From an uncultured Moraxella sp. (GTDB lineage: Bacteria > Pseudomonadota > Gammaproteobacteria > Pseudomonadales > Moraxellaceae), in the NCBI GenBank assembly GCA_937975585.1, contig CALJUC010000245.1, positions 1-35,974 on the forward strand: a stretch of DNA of 35,974 bases. Reading direction: 5' to 3'. The position numbers and the translations under genes were made by a program. The notes beneath the pieces are model-generated. The model made no database searches and was not told where the DNA came from. It was given only the letters and a program-made list of their open reading frames with translations. Shown here one piece after another: positions 1 through 7,785 of this stretch; position 1 is the first letter of the stretch; every line of letters starts with the position of its first letter.

Positions 1-951
1 TGGGTGGATGTTTTTGTTGGTGTGGTCCATTTCTGAAACGTGAACAAGACCTTCGATACCATCAGCGATTTCAGCGAAACAACCATAATCAGTTAGGTTG
101 GTTACGCGAGCTTTAACGTTGGTGCCTTTTGGATATTTAGCAAGTACGTTGCTCCATGGATCTGAACCCAATTGTTTTAGGCCTAGGCTAACACGGTTAC
201 GCTCACGGTCGAATTTCAATACTTTAACTTTCAATTCTTGACCGACTTCAACCACTTCTGATGGGTGTTTGATACGGCGCCATGCCATGTCAGTGATGTG
301 TAGTAGACCATCGATACCGCCTAGGTCAACGAACGCACCGTAATCGGTTAAGTTCTTGACCACGCCCATTACTTCTTGACCTTCTTCTAGGTTAGAAAGC
401 AATTCTTCGCGCTCTGCTGAATTTTCTGCTTCCATAACCGCGCGACGGCTAACAACCACGTTGTTGCGTTTTTGGTCAAGTTTGATAACTTTGAATTCAA
501 GCTCTTTGCCTTCTAAGTGCGCGGTGTCGCGTACTGGGCGGGTGTCAACCAATGAGCCTGGTAAGAATGCACGAACTGAACCAACGTCAACTGTGAAGCC
601 ACCTTTAACTTTACCAGAGATGATACCAGTAACGATTTCATTGTTTTCGTAAAGTTTTTCTAACTCGTTCCAAGTTTCGGCACGTTTCGCTTTTTCGCGT
701 GACAATAGGGTTTGACCCATGCCATTGTCAACAGCATCTACTACCACTTGCACTTGATCGCCAACAGCAACTTCAAGTTCGCCTTGGTCATTCAAGAACT
801 CTGAACGAGCAACGATACCCTCAGATTTTAGGCCAGTGTCAACAGTGATCCAGTCGCTATCAATCGCAACAACTTGACCAGAGATTACGGCACCACGCTC
901 TACGTCAAGGGCTTGGCTTGCTTCAAACAGTTCAGCAAATGATTCCATCAT
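1..951 (-). CDS. rpsA: 30S ribosomal protein S1, partial (C-terminal part outside window)
   Basis: S1 binds mRNA on the small ribosomal subunit and helps initiate translation of structured or weak Shine-Dalgarno messages. The visible 317 codons begin MMESFAELFEASQAL and run through the first OB-fold S1 repeats; the last residues before the edge are TNKNIHP, which matches the fourth repeat of E. coli S1. About 40% of the protein (normally about 557 aa) is missing because the window ends, not because the gene is broken. Two adjacent ATG codons are possible starts (951 and 948); AAAGG lies 8 bases before the first, so I chose 951. It lies downstream of cmk in the same direction, the usual gammaproteobacterial order. 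A hairpin directly before the ribosome binding site suggests autoregulation by S1. Identification is very sure. Confidence 0.97.
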   Translation of the reverse strand, partial: MMESFAELFEASQALDVERGAVISGQVVAIDSDWITVDTGLKSEGIVARSEFLNDQGELEVAVGDQVQVVVDAVDNGMGQTLLSREKAKRAETWNELEKLYENNEIVTGIISGKVKGGFTVDVGSVRAFLPGSLVDTRPVRDTAHLEGKELEFKVIKLDQKRNNVVVSRRAVMEAENSAEREELLSNLEEGQEVMGVVKNLTDYGAFVDLGGIDGLLHITDMAWRRIKHPSEVVEVGQELKVKVLKFDRERNRVSLGLKQLGSDPWSNVLAKYPKGTNVKARVTNLTDYGCFAEIADGIEGLVHVSEMDHTNKNIHP

Positions 952-970
952 AAATTTTACCTTTATATAG

Positions 971-995
971 CCGTAGCCTGTCCAGCACAGTACGG
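971..995 (-). promoter_or_regulatory. Hairpin in rpsA leader, candidate S1 autoregulatory operator
   Basis: On the minus strand, CCGTA/TACGG encloses CTGT/ACAG around a GCTGG loop, so GGA sits at the loop edge. It lies about 20 bases before the rpsA start. E. coli rpsA is known to be repressed by its own product through leader hairpins with GGA-containing loops; assigning the same role here is inference. Confidence 0.4.
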
Positions 996-1017
996 TTCAA
1001 ATGATGACTTGGTATAA

Positions 1018-1047
1018 ACATAAGGCTGGTTTTGGTGTTTATATCAA
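1018..1047 (-). promoter_or_regulatory. Possible rpsA promoter
   Basis: On the minus strand TTGATA (1047-1042) and TTATGT (1023-1018) are separated by 18 bases, upstream of the leader hairpin in the 154-base gap between cmk and rpsA. Both boxes deviate from consensus, so this is a tentative call. Confidence 0.3.
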
Positions 1048-1105
1048 GTCAGTAAAAAGTTGTTAAAAATATCACTAAAAATCTGGTTGGGTTGTGAATG
1101 GCAAC

Positions 1106-1843
1106 TTAGCCAGTCAAACCGCGTTGTTCACACAACTGCCATACTTGGCTAAATACTTGGTCAGCATCCATCGTTGAGCTATCAATCACTATCGCATCAT
1201 CCGCAGGCTTGGCCGGTGAGACACTGCGATTGGTATCGCGCTCATCACGGGCGATGATTTGCGCCAAAATCTCATCATAATCAGCCGACTTGCCCGCCGC
1301 TTGTAACTGCTTAACTCGGCGCTCAGCACGGGCTTCGGGTGAAGCGACTAGGTAGACTTTTACAGCGGCTTGTGGAAACACCACTGTACCCATATCCCGA
1401 CCATCAGCAATCAGACCGGCTTTTGCATTGCCTTTGGTCGTTGCCATATTTTTTTGCAAATCAAGCAAGGCTTGACGCACTGCCGGGAACACCGCAACTT
1501 TCGAGGCATATTCACCGACTTGCTCGGTACGAATCGCATCGCTGACATCTTGGTCGTTCACGACCACAGTGACATGCTCAGAACCGGCTTTTGCAGGCGA
1601 AAACTGGATATCAAGCTGTTCGGTTAACGTCGCTAATGCAGCTTCATTAATATCGTCACCCAGTAACTGCGCTCGGTGGGCAAATAACCCCACAATACGG
1701 TATAACGCGCCTGAGTCTAGCATTTGATAGCCCAGTTGGTTCGCCAATCGCGTGGTCAAGGTGCCTTTACCCGCACCACTTGACCCATCAACGGTAATGA
1801 TAGGACAGGTAGAATTTTGATCGGATAACGTATTGGTTGACAT
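1106..1843 (-). CDS. cmk: Cytidylate kinase
   Basis: Phosphorylates CMP and dCMP to the diphosphates in pyrimidine nucleotide salvage in the cytoplasm. The P-loop GSSGAGKG lies near the N-terminus, and DGRDMGTVVFP, the conserved NMP-binding segment, near residue 147 of the form chosen here. Arg-rich ARDERDTNRSVSPAKPA is the lid/CMP region. The reading frame is open back to a GTG at 1873 (255 aa), but the purine-rich AAGG there abuts that GTG directly; I prefer ATG at 1843 (245 aa), which is closer to the usual 225-230 aa although its own ribosome binding site is weak. It precedes rpsA, the classical pairing, and may be partly co-transcribed with it. Function is sure, the start is not. Confidence 0.93.
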   Translation of the reverse strand: MSTNTLSDQNSTCPIITVDGSSGAGKGTLTTRLANQLGYQMLDSGALYRIVGLFAHRAQLLGDDINEAALATLTEQLDIQFSPAKAGSEHVTVVVNDQDVSDAIRTEQVGEYASKVAVFPAVRQALLDLQKNMATTKGNAKAGLIADGRDMGTVVFPQAAVKVYLVASPEARAERRVKQLQAAGKSADYDEILAQIIARDERDTNRSVSPAKPADDAIVIDSSTMDADQVFSQVWQLCEQRGLTG

Positions 1844-1898
1844 AGGCACCGTAACGACAGTTGCTTGTTTCACCTTACGCTAAAAAACGTAGGCAATA

Positions 1899-1954
1899 TA
1901 TAAAAAATAGTTGCATATTTTACGCCACTTAACTTGGCTACGCAACTATTTATT
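1899..1954 (-). terminator. Long-loop hairpin with U-tract after pilZ
   Basis: Inverted repeat AAATAGTTGC (1905-1914) and GCAACTATTT (1942-1951) forms a 10-bp stem. Read on the minus strand it ends in a run of T, as an intrinsic terminator for the holB-pilZ unit would. The 27-base loop contains a small inner helix (GCC/GGC), which is unusual for a terminator. Confidence 0.5.
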
Positions 1955-2027
1955 TAGGACGGCTATTAGGTATTTGGGGCGGTTATTTGGATGTTAATAA
2001 CTGATTGGATTGCATGATTGGTAAGTT

Positions 2028-2375
2028 TTAGAGCGTATAAGTCGGTCTATCAGAGTTGATATGCCCGACCAGCAAGCGTTCAATTTCATTTTTAAGACGC
2101 AAGCCTGTTTCATCTTTGGCCAATTGTAAGGCAAATCCAGCAGGACGGTTACCTTGGGTACGATGATTCACCCACACCACTTTGCCATTAACGGGTAAAC
2201 GCTCACTGCTATGTGGTAAGGTAATCGCGACAAACACCTGTGCCCCTAACATTTGCTGTTGGTTACTTGGCACAAAAATCGCCCCATTTTGCATAAAGGG
2301 TAAATAACTGGCGTATAATTTTTCTACAGTGTCATAATTGATAGTGGTAATCCCACCACGCGCAGGCATCGCCAT
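2028..2375 (-). CDS. pilZ: Type IV pilus assembly protein PilZ
   Basis: Founding-type PilZ protein needed for type IV pilus formation and twitching in Pseudomonas. At 115 aa it matches the family (118 aa) end to end: an N-terminal glycine-containing lead, YASYLPFMQNGAIFVPS, MLGAQVFVAITLP, VNGKVVWVNHRTQGNRPAGFALQ and the terminal SDRPTYTL close. The N-terminal RxxxR motif that binds cyclic di-GMP in other PilZ domains is absent, as in Pseudomonas PilZ, so it is expected to act by protein contacts (PilB/FimX in other species) and not as a c-di-GMP receptor. It lies 45 bases after holB in the same direction, the order seen in Pseudomonas. It implies that the host makes type IV pili, though no other pilus gene is in the window. 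An in-frame ATG two codons later is an alternative start. Confidence 0.93.
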   Translation of the reverse strand: MAMPARGGITTINYDTVEKLYASYLPFMQNGAIFVPSNQQQMLGAQVFVAITLPHSSERLPVNGKVVWVNHRTQGNRPAGFALQLAKDETGLRLKNEIERLLVGHINSDRPTYTL

Positions 2376-2420
2376 AGTCAGTATCCTATCGTGTTCAAAG
2401 AGTGATAACCATACAGCTAC

Positions 2421-3560
2421 TTAATGCGCTTGCATGGCAAACAATAATTTATCATAGCATAACTTATCTTGGATATGTTGTCGTCGATCCTGCCAAATCT
2501 GCTCGACCATCTGTTGTAATTCATAAATAGCCAGCAGACTGGGCATAGGCGTGAGTACGTTGATATTAATATCCGCTTGCCCGCCGCCTAGTCCACTTAG
2601 TTGCTCGCCGACTTCTGTTAGCATTAACTGAGATAAGTATAAAAAATCACTGAGCGTTAAGTTCTTTTGCCAATAATCACTGGCTTGTAGCGGTGTACGA
2701 CTATATGCGCGAATCGCTTGCCAACTACTGAGCCAAGTTTGACGGTGTTGGTACCAATGACTATGGAGCATATCCATCGCCACAAAGGGCGCACAGCCCG
2801 ATAAGTGACTAACTTGTTTGAGGTCTAATACATCGGCCTGTGGCAACTGATGCGTCATAAAGTTTAAAGATTGCTCTGGACTGACGCGGCTAACCTCCAC
2901 GCTTTGTAAACGAGAGCGAATCGTGGGTAACAGCTGTGATGGCGTGTCACTAATCAATAGCATTAGCACATTGTCAGCCGGTTCTTCTAGCGTCTTTAGT
3001 AAGGCGTTACTAGCACCTAGCGTCATGGCTTCAGCTTGGTGAATCACCACCAAGCGCAGACCTTCACTCGATTGCTGCACAAAGGGCTGCAATGCACGAA
3101 TATCGTCAATCTTGATCGTCGCCGCTACCTGATGGGTGGGCGCTTCGTCTTGTAGTTTGACCGCTGCACTACTAGTCTTATTCGACGATTTAGTGGTTTT
3201 GGCGGTTTCATGCTGAATGATGGGCGCAGGTAACTGATATAAATTAGGATGAGTATTCGCGAGCAACCATTGACAGCTTTCGCAGGTACCGCAAGCCGTT
3301 GCCACACCATGCGTATTTTGGGTCTTGTGCTGACATAAAGCCCAAGCCACAAAACGATAAACAAACGCGCGTTTACCCGTACCGGCATTGCCTGCAAACA
3401 ATAATGCATGGGGCAAACGAGGAAACTTACCCGTCATGTAGTCCCACGCGGCCTGTTGCCAAGGTAGTAAGTCGGCAAATAACCAATGATGAATGAACCG
3501 ATCGGCCACTGGGTCAGGCTGATAAAATGTGGGATGGGCGGGTTGATTGAGTTGTGACAT
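2421..3560 (-). CDS. holB: DNA polymerase III subunit delta'
   Basis: Delta' is a structural AAA+ subunit of the clamp loader that opens and loads the beta clamp at replication forks. Visible features are a P-loop-like GNAGTGKR (57-64), a zinc module with Cys76, Cys90, Cys93 and Cys96, HQAEAMTLGASNALLKTLEEP (about 174-194), and the sensor/arginine-finger region near 215. The family SRC motif reads Ser216-Arg217-Leu218, so Cys is replaced while the arginine is kept. Residues about 118-148 form a Lys/Thr/Ser-rich insertion between zinc module and AAA+ core, which helps explain 379 aa against about 334 in E. coli. The usual upstream neighbour tmk is absent; 447 bases of noncoding DNA with short tandem repeats lie there instead. 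It is followed by pilZ. Confidence 0.93.
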   Translation of the reverse strand: MSQLNQPAHPTFYQPDPVADRFIHHWLFADLLPWQQAAWDYMTGKFPRLPHALLFAGNAGTGKRAFVYRFVAWALCQHKTQNTHGVATACGTCESCQWLLANTHPNLYQLPAPIIQHETAKTTKSSNKTSSAAVKLQDEAPTHQVAATIKIDDIRALQPFVQQSSEGLRLVVIHQAEAMTLGASNALLKTLEEPADNVLMLLISDTPSQLLPTIRSRLQSVEVSRVSPEQSLNFMTHQLPQADVLDLKQVSHLSGCAPFVAMDMLHSHWYQHRQTWLSSWQAIRAYSRTPLQASDYWQKNLTLSDFLYLSQLMLTEVGEQLSGLGGGQADININVLTPMPSLLAIYELQQMVEQIWQDRRQHIQDKLCYDKLLFAMQAH

Positions 3561-3591
3561 ACTAGCAATCCAATAAATGCGTATAGACTAA

Positions 3592-3650
3592 TGTACACGA
3601 CAATATAATGATATACGACAACAGCATAACGATATACGACAACAGCGCGT
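3592..3650. repeat. Tandem repeat, 21-base period
   Basis: The 16-mer GATATACGACAACAGC occurs at 3610-3625 and 3631-3646, exactly 21 bases apart. A more degenerate copy (GTACACGACAATATA) precedes them at about 3593-3607. The array is AT-rich and lies 30-90 bases upstream of the holB start, so it could overlap the promoter. Confidence 0.75.
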
Positions 3651-3723
3651 ATAATATCTAAAAAAATTTTTATATGAATGGCATTGACTCATACAACGTT
3701 AAGCGAATGCGGTTGATTGGCAC

Positions 3724-3765
3724 TTTAAAACTTGGGTTTGGTGCCTGAGTTTAAAACTTGGGTTT
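3724..3765. repeat. Direct repeat, two copies 26 bases apart
   Basis: TTTAAAACTTGGGTTT occurs at 3724-3739 and again at 3750-3765. The second copy is perfect. Function unknown; it may reflect a local duplication or paired binding sites. Confidence 0.75.
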
Positions 3766-4007
3766 AATGCTTAGATTTTTGGCGAACTACTATAGCATTT
3801 TACCGATGCTTTCTGTCTGAATTTCACCAAGCAACTGCTTATTAAATAGGCGCCACAATATAGTTTGTTGCAAAAAAAAAGTGGATTTTGTTGACCAAGT
3901 CTATTAAATTTCTCGCTTTAGCTGCCCGTTTACTTGACTAATTGTTTCACTAAAATAAGCAATTTTTCTGTCCATCGTCTGCTATTTCCCCGTAATTAGA
4001 GGTTACT

Positions 4008-6374
4008 TTGACAAATTTTCTTAATGATAATTCGCCGACTCAGCCTAGCGATGGGGGGTTACAAGTGATGACCACCTTGGATCAACGCTTGGCCGAACTA
4101 CTACACGAAATATCGTTACTTCGCACGCAACCAAATGTTGCTCTGTTTAAGCGCTTACTCGATACCTTGCGTGAACGCGCTGATGATGAGGAAACAGCCA
4201 ACCGCCATATCGCGCTGTTTCTTGGCATACTACGTCAACATCCTACTTTGACAGAAGGTCTGTGTGTTTATCTGCTCAACCTCATTGAACGCTATCGCCA
4301 AATCGCGCTTTATACCGATATGGGGATTTTATCGGACCACAGCTTTAGTTCGCAGTTTTATATGCTCCTTGGCTATCGTCTACTACCGCCGGTACCCGAT
4401 GACCGCGATTTGGTATCGCTCTTTCAATACTTATTTGCGACGCCAAAGACGCGTGAATGGGTCGACTTAGTCCATGACCGTTATTGGTTAGAATTAATTT
4501 TGGTATTACAAGTACCACCCGGTACTGAAGCGCTACTCAATCAGCTCAAGCTTAATGTACTACGCGCGATTACTATTTTATCCCATCGTATTAGTGGGCT
4601 TGGACTACACACGGATTTAATTCGCGCTTTTCAAAACCCGAACGAAAATCAAGATACCTTTATTGAGTTAAATCATGAAGTACGTGAATTTGTTAAACAA
4701 TATGAAGTGACCCATCTCACGCTAACACCCGATCAAATGCTACCCATGCCTGCAGTGGACAGCAGTCAGATTTTTGTACTCACTGAGCAAGCGCTACAAA
4801 GCCTACAAAATATTCGCCGACGCATTCATAAGACAGGTATCACCATCCGCACCACCAATATTTTGGTACGCCTTGAACAAAGTATTGAGCGTTTAGAGTT
4901 GTTACTCTCTTTGCTTGCTAGCGATGCGCATACCCGTAAACGCGCCATGATTGAGCTGATTCGCACCTTATATGATGGGTCGCATAACCGTAATAGTTTT
5001 AGCTATCTATTTGGTATCAACACCCAACTCCTATCTCGTAAAGTCACTGAAAATGCCAGTAAAGTCGGTGAGCATTATATTAGTACCGACCGCGTGGGCT
5101 ACCACCGAATGTATAAAAAAGCTGCGATTGGTGGTTTGTTAATTGGCGGTATGGCCACCCTAAAAATCTTGGGGAAAAACCTAGATTTGGCGCCAATAGG
5201 CGTTGCATTTTTAAATAGTATGATCTATGGCTTAGGCTTTGTACTTATTCATATCATTGGTGGTACGGTAGCGACCAAACAGCCTGCCATGACCGCAGCC
5301 GCGATTGCATCAACCATCTCGGAAGTCACCGGCCGTAAAATGAATCAATTTACCAAACTTGCTGAATTGGTGGTTGATATCATGCGTACGCAGTTTATTG
5401 CGATTTTGGGTAATATCTCAATTGCCATGCCGATTGCCTTACTGATTTCAACATTTTGGTTGTTTGGTTTGGGATATCCCTTAACCTCATTATCGAGTGC
5501 CGAACACTTACTGCATGATTTAAATCCTTTTACCTCATTAGCGCTACCCCATGCTGCGATTGCTGGGGTTTATCTCTACATTTCTGGGTTGATTGCCGGT
5601 TATTATGACAATTTGGCGGTGCATAACAATATTGGCGCTCGCATTCGTCACCATCCACTATTAAAGCGTCTATTTAAGCCCGCTAAATTGCAACGCTTAA
5701 GTGAGTTTGTCGAGCGTAATCTGGGCGCTATCATGAGTAACTTTCTCTTTGGTTGCTTTTTGGGCAGTACCGCAACGCTTGGCTTTATTCTTGGCTTGCC
5801 GCTCGATATCCGTCACATCGCCTTTGCATCGGCCAACTTTATTCACGGTGTGTTTAATGTCTATGCCAATACCGGCTCTTTACCTGATATGGGCGTGATT
5901 ATCGTCAGCTTTTTTGGTGTGATTGTCATTGGTATGATTAACTTATTGGTGAGTTTTTCCTTAGCCCTAATTACCGCATTACGTGCCCGCAATGTTAAGG
6001 TATTCGAGTGGAAGTACTTATTTGGCTTGGTGGCATCCCATCTTGTCAACCAACCGTCTGACTTCTTTATCCCACGTAAGCAGCCCATGAAATACGCGCT
6101 TATCGATAGTGATGGTAATATTATTTATGATGACAAGCCAATTCCTAAAGCCCAAAAAAACAGTAAATTGGCAAAGTTAAAACTACAACCAAAAGCTGAA
6201 TCCACCCATGCTGACTCCCCTGTCTTACTCACACCCGCAGAAAAGCTGGCCAAGACAGAGAAGCTCACTGAGTCAGAGATTGCCGTCAAAAAACAAGCGA
6301 TTAAAGACAAAGTGGCCGAAAAAAACAGTGACACAACAATGATTAACGATCATGGCCACCGTTTACCCAAATAA
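4008..6374 (+). CDS. Large membrane protein of the 'site-specific recombinase' family (PF10136-like)
   Basis: A 788-aa protein that I recognise as resembling the family annotated as site-specific recombinase (Gcr) in Neisseria and other proteobacteria. No tyrosine- or serine-recombinase catalytic motif is visible. The first 350 or so residues are soluble and helical (HEISLLRTQPNVALFKRLLD onward); from about 370 to 660 there are several hydrophobic membrane-spanning stretches (for example IAMPIALLISTFWLFGLG and GVIIVSFFGVIVIGMINLL). The last 80 residues are a Lys/Ala/Glu-rich charged tail. The start is TTG at 4008 with AGAGG 5-7 bases before it; an in-frame ATG about 20 codons later is the alternative. 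A Nif3-like gene follows after 30 bases, suggesting co-transcription. I think an integral membrane role is more likely than recombination; the true function is unknown. Confidence 0.75.
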   Translation: MTNFLNDNSPTQPSDGGLQVMTTLDQRLAELLHEISLLRTQPNVALFKRLLDTLRERADDEETANRHIALFLGILRQHPTLTEGLCVYLLNLIERYRQIALYTDMGILSDHSFSSQFYMLLGYRLLPPVPDDRDLVSLFQYLFATPKTREWVDLVHDRYWLELILVLQVPPGTEALLNQLKLNVLRAITILSHRISGLGLHTDLIRAFQNPNENQDTFIELNHEVREFVKQYEVTHLTLTPDQMLPMPAVDSSQIFVLTEQALQSLQNIRRRIHKTGITIRTTNILVRLEQSIERLELLLSLLASDAHTRKRAMIELIRTLYDGSHNRNSFSYLFGINTQLLSRKVTENASKVGEHYISTDRVGYHRMYKKAAIGGLLIGGMATLKILGKNLDLAPIGVAFLNSMIYGLGFVLIHIIGGTVATKQPAMTAAAIASTISEVTGRKMNQFTKLAELVVDIMRTQFIAILGNISIAMPIALLISTFWLFGLGYPLTSLSSAEHLLHDLNPFTSLALPHAAIAGVYLYISGLIAGYYDNLAVHNNIGARIRHHPLLKRLFKPAKLQRLSEFVERNLGAIMSNFLFGCFLGSTATLGFILGLPLDIRHIAFASANFIHGVFNVYANTGSLPDMGVIIVSFFGVIVIGMINLLVSFSLALITALRARNVKVFEWKYLFGLVASHLVNQPSDFFIPRKQPMKYALIDSDGNIIYDDKPIPKAQKNSKLAKLKLQPKAESTHADSPVLLTPAEKLAKTEKLTESEIAVKKQAIKDKVAEKNSDTTMINDHGHRLPK

Positions 6375-6404
6375 GCGTATTTTACAGAATTGGAGGTATC
6401 TACT

Positions 6405-7178
6405 ATGACCGCACCTGTTGCTATTACCCCCGTTGACCTAGCTGCGCAGCTCGATGCTCTGTTACAAGTTAGCGCGTTTAATGACTATTGCCCCAATGGC
6501 TTACAAGTGGACGCCGCTCAAGCAATTACCCATATCGTGACGGGCGTCACCGCCAGTGAGGCGTTAATAGATGCCGCGATTGCAGCGAATGCACAAGCCA
6601 TCTTGGTACATCATGGGTATTTTTGGAAAGGTGAACCCGCCCCACTCACCGGTATGAAAGGCGCGCGCGTGCGTAAACTGTTACAACAGGGAATTTCATT
6701 GCTTGCTTACCACTTGCCACTCGACGCACATACCGAATTAGGCAACAATGCTCAACTTGCCAAAGCACTGGGTTGGATGTTAGATGAGCCGTTATATCCG
6801 GAAGAAAAACACCCGATTGGCAATATTGCTAATTTGGCAACGCCCATCACGCCTACCCAACTTAGCGAGCAATTAGCGACTGTACTGGGTCGCACACCGC
6901 TTCATTTAACAGGCGGTAATCAAACCATCAAACGCGTGGGTATTTGTACAGGTGGTGCCCAAGATATGCTTGAGCAAGCAGCCAATCGTGGCTGTGATAC
7001 CTTTATCTCAGGTGAAGTATCAGAGCGTACCACCCATATTGCTAGTGAATTAGGCATTGAATATTTTGCTGCAGGCCATCATGCCACTGAGCGAGGTGGC
7101 GTACAGGCATTGGGGGATTATATCGCGAATAACTTATTGTTAAATGTAGAGTTTATTGATATTAATAACCCTGTCTAA
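6405..7178 (+). CDS. Nif3/YbgI-like dinuclear metal-centre protein
   Basis: Member of the NIF3 family (E. coli YbgI), toroidal hexameric proteins with a dinuclear metal site. Some are annotated GTP cyclohydrolase I type 2, but the biological substrate is unsettled. Metal ligands are visible in HHGYFWKGE near residue 71, in HLPLDAHTELGNNAQLA near 102, and in the C-terminal GHHATERGGVQALG. The length of 257 aa fits the family (about 247 in E. coli). The reading frame extends upstream to a TTG at 6390, but that codon is part of the TGGAGG ribosome binding site; ATG 6405, 8 bases after GGAGG, is the real start. It follows the membrane protein gene by 30 bases in the same direction. Confidence 0.9.
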   Translation: MTAPVAITPVDLAAQLDALLQVSAFNDYCPNGLQVDAAQAITHIVTGVTASEALIDAAIAANAQAILVHHGYFWKGEPAPLTGMKGARVRKLLQQGISLLAYHLPLDAHTELGNNAQLAKALGWMLDEPLYPEEKHPIGNIANLATPITPTQLSEQLATVLGRTPLHLTGGNQTIKRVGICTGGAQDMLEQAANRGCDTFISGEVSERTTHIASELGIEYFAAGHHATERGGVQALGDYIANNLLLNVEFIDINNPV

Positions 7179-7785
7179 CAAGAGTTTATAAGTAAGCTTT
7201 CGTTACATAAATCACGATTATTTACCTTTTCTTAACTTAGGTTATCATAAACTCAACACGCATTACTTATTTTTATAAGACTTACAACGTGTTTTACTTT
7301 AAACTACGCGCATTAACTTTTTCAAGTAACTGTTCCTATCCAATGTTACATAGGTATAGGTTACTGGGTATTATTTATTAAAACGCACTTTTTGCGTTGA
7401 GCTACGTTAAGTTTTGTTTGATATTTTGTGAGTAGTAGATTTTTTATATCGGTATGATTGGATAGTCGGACATAGTAGATGTGCGATTATCACTGTCATA
7501 GGTATAAAAAGCGGTAACCCGTTTACCGCTTTTTTTAACGTTAAATTAATAACGACCTATTTTAGATAAATGCTTTAGGCATAGCCAATTATTGGAAAAT
7601 ATGCGACTGGTAGACGGCTATATTGGCAAGTCTACAAAGATAGATGAAGCTTTATTTGACATAGTAAGACACTTAACTTGCCCCCGTTACGAATGGCAAT
7701 GCGATTGCTTTTGAAGCATTGGCGTGGCAGGTTAAGTACGGAATTAATTTAACGTACCCAACGCGTGTGTGTCGCGGAGTCATAC
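7179..7785. other. 607-base intergenic region, terminator but no gene seen
   Basis: It is AT-rich with many stops in all frames and no credible coding sequence. A strong intrinsic terminator sits at 7506-7536, about 330 bases downstream of the Nif3-like gene, which leaves room for a small noncoding RNA ending there. A small hairpin AACGCA/TGCGTT occurs at 7382-7398. Nothing else recognisable lies between 7540 and the transglycosylase start. Confidence 0.5.
7506..7536 (+). terminator. Intrinsic terminator
   Basis: Stem GCGGTAA/TTACCGC (7511-7517 with 7523-7529), 5-base loop, flanked by A5 upstream and T7 downstream, so the stem can extend and may work in both directions. Confidence 0.85.

Larger units (their letters stand above)
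3561..4007. other. 447-base divergent intergenic region with short direct repeats
   Basis: This gap separates leftward holB from the rightward PF10136-family gene, so promoters for both should be here. I see no convincing ORF or RNA gene. It contains a 21-base-period tandem array near the holB side and a 16-base direct repeat spaced 26 bases apart, listed separately, plus an A-tract at about 3871-3879. Confidence 0.6.

Noticed and set aside
2028..2375. PilZ as a cyclic di-GMP receptor
   Set aside because: The RxxxR and (D/N)xSxxG binding motifs are not present; it matches the pilus-assembly PilZ type.
4008..6374. Evidence for a mobile element from the 'recombinase' family name
   Set aside because: No terminal repeats, attachment sites, cargo genes or composition shift surround the gene, and the protein looks membrane-embedded.
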